Source: Theristus sp. LFF4_11
Taxonomy: Eukaryota; Nematoda; Chromadorea; Monhysterida; Xyalidae
DNA: 64,000 bases
Assembly: GCA_030248135.1 (NCBI GenBank)
Contig: JASANC010005786.1
Location: 30,001 to 94,000 of the forward strand
Direction: 5' to 3'
The notes below the pieces were generated by a model. That model was given only the letters and a program-made list of their open reading frames with translations. It ran no database searches and was not told the DNA's origin. Position 1 is the first letter of the stretch. Every line of letters begins with the position of its first letter. Below, in pieces: positions 52,601 through 60,100 of this stretch. Made by a program: the position numbers and the translations under genes.

Positions 52601-54686
52601 ACACGTGGCGCCGTGTGACGACGACGGTGCACAACATCATCGTCGGTAAACTGTGGATCGATCACCACGGTGAATCGATCATCGAGAACCACGTGACCGG
52701 CGACAAGTGCGTCGTGAAATTTACGCCGTATTCGTATTTCTCGAAGGAGACACCGCGCAAGGTTTGGAGATGCTTTGGAATGGGGGCACCCTTTTATGCC
52801 GATCGCTGATTGGTTGTATTTGAATTAAGCACGTTGATTGGCACAAAAAAATAGAGTACTGCTGTTTCGTTTTGATCTGGTCTTCGTCTTGTATAATGTC
52901 AAGCTTGGGTAGTCAAACCTACAAATGTACCATCCAGATTGCTTACTCTCAAATGGAAACAAACAACAAACTAGTCAGTTTGTAAAATTGTCAATACAAA
53001 ACTGCGTTTTTTTCTGTGAAATGCTGCACTGTGACTGTCAAATCCAAATCGAAATCAACATTTTCCGTTTCAAAATGACCTGCTTCATTTCAGGTGTCCG
53101 CGATTGTCCAGGACAAAACCGGTCGAGTGCGCTACTTGCTGCAGGGCACCTGGGACTCGCACATGGACTGCATGAAAGTGCTCGCTACGGACGAAAAGTC
53201 AGCGAATGAGCCGGCCGTGCTGGAAACGGACAGGGCGCGCCGCGTTTGGTCGAAGAATCCGCCGCTGTGCGTGTTTTTTTTTCTTGGTTGTTTTTATGCA
53301 GGGTAAACATCGGAATGCACGTGTGGTGGACGGTGCGTGGTCGTCAGGGCATCAGAGAAGACCAAGACGTTACCCAAAAATACCACTCAGAACGTGATTG
53401 GAGTGGGGCCAAATTCAGTGGTGTACCGCAATTTAATCGGAGTCGAGGGCCCAATTCAGTGGTGTACCGCAATTTATTCGGAGTAGGGCCCAATTCAGTG
53501 GTGTACCGCAATTTATTCGGAGTAGGGCCCAATTCAGTGGTGTACCGCAATTTAATCGGAGTGGGGCCCAATTCAGTGGTGTACCGCAATTTAATCGAAG
53601 TCGAGGGCCCAATTCAGTGGTGTACCGCAATTTATTCGGAGTAGGGCCCAATTCAGTGGTGTACCGCAATTTATTCGGAGTAGGGTCCAATTCAGTGGTG
53701 TACCACAATTTAATCGGAGTGGGGCCCAATTCAGTGGTATACCGCAATTTATTCGGAGTAGGGCCCAATTCAAGTTGTACCGCAATTTAATCGGAGTCGA
53801 GGGCCCAATTCAGTGGTGTACCACAATTCTCGTGCAGGCCCGGCGCCGAGCAGTTCTACTTTTTCACGAAACTGGCCGTTCAACTGAACGAAATGGAGCC
53901 GAACATCGCGCCGACGGACAGCCGATTGCGGCCGGACCAACGGCTGATGGAGATCGGCAGGTGGGACGAGGCGAACGCGGAGAAGGTCAGACTCGAGGAG
54001 AAACAGAGGACCGTGCGAAGGGCACGCGAGCAGGACGCAGAGCAGGCGATGATGGAAGGTTGGTTGGTGACTCGCTTGTGGTCGTTTGGCGGGGCGGAAC
54101 AAAAATTGAAAGAAAACCTTAATTTGTGGTTAAGAGGCTTTAAGTTGGTGTTGTCGTAGCGATTGGCTGCTTTTGTACAGGGTGAGCCAAACAACATATT
54201 CAAATTTGCGTTTTTTCGCACACTTTCTAGTTTTGTGAGTGCCCTGTTTTCGAGGGACATTGGTTGATAAACAAGCTAGAAAGCGTAGATTGTATTCATT
54301 GAGAATGCGGCAGATGAAAGCGGCAAATCGGATTTCATTCCTTATGCCATCTTCAGCCAGCCATTTGGGTATTTCCGTGCAATCTTTTATCAAATCAAGA
54401 TGTTTCTTAGCGTGCTGCTACAACAACCAATCAGCGCAACCGATTTCAAATTCATTCCGCTCAGCTTGGTTGCAAACTAAATGTTATGTTCACCTGTAAA
54501 CCAGTACTCCACAACGGTTCACAGTTTCATTGATGCCCTTCAGGCCGCCCCTACCAAGAGTACACGCCGTCCTGGTTCGTGAAGCGAATGGACGAATGGG
54601 AAGGCGGTGTGCTGCATCGGTATAACGGCGAATACTGGCCGTGTAAGGAGAAACAGAACTGGACGCGCTGTCCGAAGATCTTCTGA
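37510..54686 (+). CDS. oxysterol-binding protein (OSBP-type lipid transfer protein), 16 exons
   Basis: Complete gene of 830 codons, close to the size of animal OSBP. It exchanges sterol and phosphoinositide between ER and Golgi-type membranes. Domains: a PH domain at about residues 38-130 ([20 protein letters not shown] ... CRGTIN ... [14 protein letters not shown]), then a coiled/dimerisation region. The FFAT-like motif for binding VAP on the ER is at about 312-318. The ORD follows from about 438, with KPFNPLLGE, the family signature EQVSHHPP, GHHYTW and a C-terminal [10 protein letters not shown]...CPKIF block. Exons: 37510-37607, 38179-38283, 46406-46608, 47081-47206, 47443-47603, 48092-48305, 48705-48786, 50351-50498, 50788-51030, 51492-51626, 51765-51884, 52125-52270, 52587-52761, 53094-53266, 53838-54058 and 54544-54686. 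All phases close. Confidence 0.95.
38179..38283 (+). CDS. OSBP exon 2 (PH domain, first half)
   Basis: Acceptor atttgcag, donor gttggt. Encodes [20 protein letters not shown] and LLSYY. It is followed by an 8.1-kb intron inside the PH domain. Confidence 0.92.
38697..38793 (-). mobile_element. tRNA-derived SINE head
   Basis: Minus strand starts GCCGGCTGAGTGGCTGAGTG with an A-box (TGGCTGAGTGG) and an intact B-box GGGTTCGAATCC. The T-stem and acceptor stem do not pair as in a working tRNA, so it is called as a SINE or tRNA pseudogene. Confidence 0.65.
39245..39315 (+). mobile_element. solo end of the 30862-type foldback element
   Basis: ttcttttttgaatttgatgt, then ccaattagctaatag and caaattattcagggcgacta followed by tag. 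It matches the outer ~80 bp of the right arm at 32445-32523 with several changes. Confidence 0.65.
40878..41258 (+). pseudogene. LINE (non-LTR retrotransposon) reverse-transcriptase C-terminal remnant
   Basis: The frame reads [15 protein letters not shown], then [20 protein letters not shown], then [14 protein letters not shown] and SFRWRL. This order (RR.DL...K..HG, T/RGH, NFF..R....WN.LP, FK..L) is the typical C-terminus of CR1/jockey-like ORF2 proteins. Upstream RT motifs are absent, as in a 5'-truncated copy. Confidence 0.75.
45339..45769 (+). CDS. probable alternative first exon of the OSBP gene
   Basis: GC-rich open frame from ATG 45339 (an in-frame TGA lies just upstream) inside the 8.1-kb intron. 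The product begins [20 protein letters not shown], is Ser/Thr/Lys-rich, and ends KKRPSKKK. The donor CG|gtgcga at 45769 leaves phase 2. That is the phase needed to complete the same Arg codon at the start of exon 3. The resulting isoform would lack the first half of the PH domain. Without splicing, the frame ends at 45822-45824, so a small nested gene is the alternative. Confidence 0.55.
46162..46326. mobile_element. 165-bp hairpin MITE, AATCAGCTGAT family
   Basis: Starts TATGATTGGCCTGGCAAATT and ends with the inverse (aattggccaggccgatcata). The inner arms carry tagctgattggttggtta and its inverse. It ends 80 bp before OSBP exon 3. Confidence 0.82.
46406..46608 (+). CDS. OSBP exon 3 (PH domain, second half)
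   Basis: Acceptor gttgcag, donor gtgact. Encodes [19 protein letters not shown] and [20 protein letters not shown]. The CRGTIN and RQRWVTALE blocks are diagnostic of OSBP PH domains. Confidence 0.95.
46908..47002 (+). ncRNA. pre-miRNA-sized hairpin in an OSBP intron (candidate)
   Basis: A 5' arm AAGTGGCATTCATGAAGCAG, extended by tatttggtgac, pairs with a 3' arm gtcactaaatt followed by CTGCTTCATGAATGCC and CCTT. The stem is about 31 bp with a ~28-nt loop. Size and position on the sense strand of an intron fit an intronic miRNA precursor. A tiny MITE is the competing explanation. Confidence 0.35.
47081..47206 (+). CDS. OSBP exon 4
   Basis: Acceptor cctttcag, donor gtgcgt. Acidic start [13 protein letters not shown] then helical [20 protein letters not shown]. 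Confidence 0.92.
47443..47603 (+). CDS. OSBP exon 5
   Basis: Acceptor ccttttcag, donor gtcagt. Encodes [14 protein letters not shown] and [18 protein letters not shown], as in the helical region of animal OSBP. Confidence 0.94.
47995..48088. repeat. 21-bp minisatellite abutting OSBP exon 6
   Basis: About 4.5 copies of TTCACTTCCATCCAAAACGA-type units. The last unit runs into the splice acceptor gacttcag at 48091. Confidence 0.85.
48092..48305 (+). CDS. OSBP exon 6 (coiled coil)
   Basis: Acceptor gacttcag, donor gttggt. Encodes [19 protein letters not shown] and a long heptad-like helix ([19 protein letters not shown]). Confidence 0.93.
48705..48786 (+). CDS. OSBP exon 7 (FFAT-like motif)
   Basis: 82 bp with acceptor gttttcag and donor gttggt. 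Encodes [20 protein letters not shown]. The core T-F-H-D-A-A-E fits the FFAT pattern (E-F-F-D-A-x-E) with substitutions at positions 1 and 3 and an acidic flank upstream. Confidence 0.88.
50186..50249 (-). mobile_element. tRNA-like sequence, SINE head or tRNA pseudogene
   Basis: Minus strand GTGGTGCTTGTGGTCGACTG, then a perfect T-arm GGCGGGTTCGAGACCCGCC and 3' CACCAC able to pair with the 5' GTGGTG. At 64 nt it is too short for a normal tRNA and lacks a clear anticodon arm. Confidence 0.5.
50351..50498 (+). CDS. OSBP exon 8
   Basis: Acceptor ttctacag, donor gtcggt. Encodes [19 protein letters not shown] and a charged helix ending RPQKHA. Linker before the ORD. Confidence 0.85.
50788..51030 (+). 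CDS. OSBP exon 9 (ORD lid start)
   Basis: Acceptor gccttccag, donor gtttga. Ser/Thr/Pro-rich linker, then [20 protein letters not shown], the conserved start of the ORD. Confidence 0.93.
51492..51626 (+). CDS. OSBP exon 10
   Basis: 45 codons starting [20 protein letters not shown]; contains QMCYVAAFA. Strong OSBP identity. Confidence 0.95.
51765..51884 (+). CDS. OSBP exon 11
   Basis: 40 codons; contains [17 protein letters not shown] and SLSEQ, the first half of the OSBP signature. Confidence 0.95.
51894..51940. repeat. (TTGA)n/(ATTG)n microsatellite
   Basis: Tandem ttgattgattgattgattga in the OSBP intron between exons 11 and 12. Confidence 0.85.
52125..52270 (+). CDS. OSBP exon 12 (EQVSHHPP signature)
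   Basis: Starts [20 protein letters not shown] then [14 protein letters not shown]. The phase-2 donor must be AAGGA|gtcggt at 52270 because exon 13 begins with a single completing base. The same donor hexamer is used by exon 8. Confidence 0.88.
52587..52761 (+). CDS. OSBP exon 13
   Basis: Acceptor ttctgcag. Encodes [20 protein letters not shown] and [12 protein letters not shown]. Confidence 0.94.
53094..53266 (+). CDS. OSBP exon 14
   Basis: Acceptor atttcag, donor gtgcgt. Encodes [20 protein letters not shown] and VWSKNPPL. Confidence 0.93.
53399..53829. repeat. 39-41-bp minisatellite filling an OSBP intron
   Basis: About 11 copies of a unit containing caattcagtggtgtaccgca and atttattcggagtaggg. 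It occupies most of the intron 53267-53837 and ends 8 bp before the exon 15 acceptor. Open frames across it on both strands are artefacts. Confidence 0.93.
53838..54058 (+). CDS. OSBP exon 15
   Basis: Acceptor tcgtgcag, donor gttggt. Encodes [20 protein letters not shown] then [20 protein letters not shown], the conserved C-terminal ORD block. Confidence 0.95.
54544..54686 (+). CDS. OSBP exon 16 (C-terminus)
   Basis: Acceptor cttcag, TGA at 54684. Encodes [38 protein letters not shown] and a final Phe. Confidence 0.94.
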
Positions 54687-56495
54687 ACGAAAAGCATTTT
54701 AGCCGAAGTTTTCTTTGTTAGTTGTTGTTCTTTGTTTGTTTGTTTTTTGGTGGTCTGCTCTTCCGCTCCGGGGGCTGTGTGAACGCAGATTGCGGTTGAT
54801 TGTCGTTTGTTTTGGACTGATGTAGAGTTTATTTAGAATTATGTATTTTGATAGGCTGCACTTTTGTGTTTCACACTGTTTTCTTGCCTTTCTCGCTTAA
54901 CAAGGGGGTCAACGTTGTGATTTTTGTATGAGTAGATTTTTTGTATCTAGAAAAGATTATTTTGCAACAAAATAATGCTTTCGGATTTATTGTGATCAAT
55001 TGCAATAGTTAGCGGTTCTAATTTATTGGTTTTATTTTATTTCATCTGTTCAATCTTGAGTGATGTGTTGCTTCCGCGCTTGTTTGTTTTCGGTATTGTT
55101 GTGTTGTTGTTTTTCTTGTTGGCGATTTTGTGTAATTCGGTCATTGACTCATTTTTTTAAGTGTTTTTTTTTGTTCAAAAAAGTAAATAGACTGAATTTT
55201 ATGGCTTATAGATGCTGTTCTGATTTTTCACCAACTGATTGCCAGTCATATTTTGTCGACAAAATCAGTTATAATTTTTTTCATTGTAATTCACAGAAAA
55301 ATCGTTATAAATGTATGCAATTTGTTGTATATGTTCCTGCGTTTTTGTGGTTTCCCTTTTTTATTGTTTCTCTGTTTGCTCGGGTGCCATGCATTGATTG
55401 ACGGATTTAGCTTTTGAATGGTTTTTATTACTCGATTTTTTCCTGTTACTCAGATTTACCTGCTCGCAGTGATGTGATATACAACTGTCAGAAAAATGTC
55501 GTATTTTAATTTTTCATTTTTTCCTATTTTTAAGGACGAAATTATGTGTTTCTGTGTGATTTCTATTATGATCTGTGTAGGAGAACATGTCAGATGAGCA
55601 AGGCGTCACAGCCGTGTGCACTGGTTTTGCACGGTCACAGTCACAATCAAACACACTGGCAAACACACTATATGTGTTTGTTTGTTACCGTGCAACAAGT
55701 GTAGTTTGAAATCACCTGCGAACGAAATTACGCCAATTTTTTCAGTCTGACAAGTTCTCACAAACAACCTGTACTTCTCGAAATCTATGCTTGCTTCATA
55801 GCATCTGTCAAAAGAAAAAATCTGAATGCAAGTTTTGCGCAAATTGAAAACATGCATCTGCAACAAGCAGGTTCATTATTATGTTTAATTTTGTTTCGTC
55901 GATTTTGTGATACACAAAATTCAGAGGTATTAGTGAAAAATGTAAACAACAGACATAATGCCATTCAATAAATACGCAACAACAATCAGAAAACGGAAGC
56001 TTGTGTGGTAAGCACATAAACAATATTGAGTTTTGCGTTGTTTTTTTGCAAAAAAATAACAACTCAGATTTTTACAACACAAAATCAGAAAACTTGACTA
56101 GTTGGCAGTAACACTGAGATACTTTTTTTGAAAAGCGAACTCTCGATCCGTTTTTACTATGCGTTGATTGGCTGCTGGGTCACAGTTCTGCATGTTGATT
56201 GGGTGCTTTCTGTTACAATACGTTAAACGTTCGATCTCGGAAAAAGTGGCATTCCATCATACGCAGTCGACAGTAATCCAAGTGTTTCAATCCAGAATGT
56301 GCAATCAGACAAACTCATGTTTTCCAACGTTGCAGCACACTTGATCACGAACTACGAACAAACACACTGGCACACGGTGGTGTGTGAGCATGCGTGCCAC
56401 TGAGTTGGTGCAGCATCTCTAATAAGCGTCCGCGTTCTTCAGTCCATACGATTTCAACAACAACACGAACTATATAAACCATTCCAAACGTCACT
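54687..56495. other. convergent 3' intergenic region, OSBP and K2P
   Basis: Holds the 3' UTRs of both genes. T-rich; no clear AATAAA directly after OSBP. Two CAAACACACTGGCA-type motifs at 55648 and 56359. No gene recognised. Confidence 0.6.
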
Positions 56496-57158
56496 TCACA
56501 CCTTGCAGCCGTCATCGACCCGCGTCGTCGCAACGACCGTCTCCGCATTGTTGTCGATCGTCCCATCATCGACCACGCCACGAACTCGGCCCCCATCGTA
56601 CCGTCTCGTGGCCGAACTGTGATTCATCATAATAACCGTACCCTCGTCCTGGTGTCGTTTCGCAGCCATCTCCATTGTATTATTATTATTATTATTATTA
56701 CTATTGCACAGCGCCTTATTATTATTCTCATTCGCCACCGTCTTCTTATTCTCACTCAACAGTTTATCCGTAGCCGCCGCGTGCTGCTGGCCGCAATAAT
56801 CGGCAAACGCCGAACTGCTACTATCGATGTACCGAATTCGCCGTAAATCGCGCGGCTTATAGGCGCCCGGGAACAACTCGAACGCCGGGTCAACCATGCC
56901 CGGGCCGCGCAGTCCGTACTTGCGCTGCAGTACGCTGGCGTAGCGCATCAGATCGCCCACGTGCACCATCCTGCCGCCGACGTTCACCAGCGCGAAGCGG
57001 GCGTCCTGCATGGCGCGGCCGAAATAGTGGATCTTGCGGATGTACTGTATGCCGACGAGGTCGATGCACATGGTGGTGATGGCGAGCCCGATCACGATGT
57101 ACAGCAGGTCGAGTATGTAGTACTCCTGGCGCGACGGCACGATGTCGCCGAAGCCGAC
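56496..57158 (-). CDS. K2P exon 6 (P2 filter, TM4, tail)
   Basis: Acceptor cacgcag. Starts VGFGDIVPSRQEYYILDLLY, TM4, the post-TM4 segment QYIRKIHYFGRAMQDARFA common in TWK channels, then a low-complexity tail. Confidence 0.93.
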   Translation of the reverse strand, partial: VGFGDIVPSRQEYYILDLLYIVIGLAITTMCIDLVGIQYIRKIHYFGRAMQDARFALVNVGGRMVHVGDLMRYASVLQRKYGLRGPGMVDPAFELFPGAYKPRDLRRIRYIDSSSSAFADYCGQQHAAATDKLLSENKKTVANENNNKALCNSNNNNNNNTMEMAAKRHQDEGTVIMMNHSSATRRYDGGRVRGVVDDGTIDNNAETVVATTRVDDGCKV

Positions 57159-60100
57159 CTGCGTGTAAGTGGTCACTGTTAGCGGAGTGTCTTCGGTGGC
57201 GTTTTTTTCGGCCCCCGTCTCGTCTCGTCTTTTGACAGATTTTTTAAAGCCGGTCTCGTCTCGCGGCAACCTTTGGCGTTGTCTGTTGTTGCACCTTTGA
57301 GTTGTTTTTTTCAGCGGAAACTCAACAGCGTATTGACCAATCAGTTGGCCTATCATTCTCAGCACCGTGTGTCAGCAAAAATAAAAACTGCTCGCTCAAC
57401 AAACTATAAAGGCAGCTCAAATCGGTCATTTTTCGCTGTGAATCCGAGAGTCTCTCAAAAAGGGTTTGCAGCAAAACAGCTCATCTCAAATTGCAATCAC
57501 GACACTAAAATCCGACTTCACCGTGGTCATCGTGATGAAACTGAAGTAGAAGCCGGTGAAGAAGTCCCACTGCTCCCAGGAGCCGATGAGCACCGCGCCG
57601 ATCGCCACGTACGCCATCAGTATCGAGAGCACCAACGAGACCGGTATCGATATGTAGTCCTCGAGGCCGAAACGCTCCAGCTCGTCGCGCATCTCGAGCT
57701 CGTCCTCGTCCAAAAGCACGTCGGCACCCTGAATTTGCAATCAATCAAGTAGTATCATCTTTTTATGTAGCAACTGAGAAGTAAAGTATGTTCCTTTGAA
57801 CCTGCCATTTTTAGCAAAATACAGAGCTCGCGAAACTAGAAAGAACGGTGTGTATCGGGTTACTGTAAAGGTTTGATGTTGTGAAAGATATGGAGCAGAA
57901 AAATCATTCAGTCCACTCACACACCAAAAATTCTACATCAACCGAAACATACAATGAAATCAACGTTTTTGTCCGCTGCGTGATCGTGATGTTCGTGATC
58001 TAATGTTGTTACTGTACTTTTTGCTTGTTGGGATCATTATTGTGTCATGTGCTATGTTTCTGCCCTTTGCCCATATCAGAAACTTGCTCCAGGTCCAGTT
58101 CAATTGGATAATTTTTGTGTCAGCGACATGGCATGTGCCTGTTTCATAACCCATTTATAACTTCGTTCTGCTATACACAGCGGTCATTCTTTGCCATCGA
58201 ACAAAAGAACCTATTGATAAAATTACTATCATCAACAGTCCAGTCCACCCAAACGCTTTCCGCTTTCGCATTTTCTATAAACATTCAAACACACCGCCAC
58301 CAACCAGCTGATGTTGCAGATCGCCAGCGCTGCTGTGCGGTAACACGCTGCGGCGTAACGATTTCCGACAGTCGACGTAGTGACAGTACAGCCAGACAAT
58401 ATGTTCGCTGAGGAATTTGCCAATGTCCGCAACCGTGATCAGAATCAACGGCACCCCAAAAAGTCCGTAGACGAGACAGAACATGCGACCTTCGAACGTC
58501 ACTGGCACCACGTTGCCGTAACCTGCAGTTTATACACACAGTGCGTTTACTTCGCTGTTTGCTCGTCGCAGCGATGGCTTAGTGGTTTAGCACGTTGGAG
58601 TGGTGTCCCAACTTGTTGTTGGTTCGAATCCACCCAGATCCTACTCACTGACAAATAGGCAAAAAATTTGCACCATCTTTGCACCTGCACCGGAAAACAA
58701 ACAAGGTACAGGAAAACGGGTCCACCAGCAAATTTCATCACTTTTCAGAATCTCCACATGAAGCCAACCAAACCGCTCGTACTTCCAGCTGCACCTAAAA
58801 ACTGTGCTTAAAAAAAATGTCCGATTTTGTGAATTAAACAAACCATGTATGACCATAACCATACAACCTGCAGAAATAAAAAAAACTGGTGCTATAGTGC
58901 TAGTGCACCCGCAAACGTGCACTAAAAGAACCAAATACCATCCTTACCAATGGTCGTGAGCAGGGTTGAGGTGAAAAAAATCGCCGTCCACCAATTCCAC
59001 ACGACATCACGGTCGACGCCAACGTCGTCTGATGTCGCGTTAATGTTCGCATTATCACTGTTAACGTTCGCGTTACGCACATGCGCGCTGCTGACGAAAC
59101 TGGTGTCGAATGCGGTGAAGAGCACATTGGTGAGGTTGTCCAACGCTTGCCACATGCTGTCGGGATGCAGCTCCAACACGGCGCTGATGTTGGTTGACGC
59201 GGTTGACGGGTCTTGAATGCACACACCGTGGAAATTTATTGAAACACTCAACAAGCCACTGGAAAACACCTGGAGCGGTAATGTTATCTGATATTTGTTG
59301 CATACCGTGAAGTCTTGCACATAAGGTTCCTCCCACTTATAAGACCCCCCACCCAAAAGTGGGCGGAATGTCACATGGCGGGAAACGGAAACCAAAAAAT
59401 TGGAATTTCGACTTGATCGAAATCCCACTCCGTTTATAAGGCCGGACTTCCTAATCATCGCTTTTTTTACATACTCCCACCAAGGTTGTCACATCAAATT
59501 CCACTTTTTTTAGAAATTTTTGATTTTCGAATTCATATAAGGACAAGAGACCGTATATGCAAGACTTTACGGTACATATTTCCCACACCTGCAACCAGAA
59601 AAGAAACGGCCACGTTTTCTGATGTCGCACCTGCTTTCAACGGCACATGGTACGTGATGACATCACTGTTGCCGTTGACTTCGTATTTATTACTGTTCGC
59701 ATTCAGCCACAGCGCCCGCAGCACGCGCGCCCGGACGAGCTCGATTCGTTGCAACTGCTGATGTTTCACGGCCAACTCATTCGGCTGCTCGAGCAGATAG
59801 AAAACGGCTGCGCCGGCGGCCACGTAGCCGCACGACAGGACGATGAGGCCGACGTGCGGAAGGACGATCTTGCACCACTGAATTGAGATTGATTTTGAGC
59901 GGGCGGGCGTTGGAGTGAAATTGAAAAAAAAATCATTGTAAAGGGGGGACAGAATTGAATTGTTTTATTGGCAGATTGAGTAGTTTAGAAACGAAGGTCA
60001 CATTTCGAATCACACTTGTGCGACGGTGTGATGAAGCGTGATGCGGTGCAATTCGATTTGCGGCATTCCGCTTCCGCACCGTGTCACGGCAGTCGCACAG

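Noticed and set aside
53246..53785. Open frames on both strands with repeated NSVVYRNL or [11 protein letters not shown]
   Set aside because: Artefact of the 39-41-bp minisatellite inside an OSBP intron.
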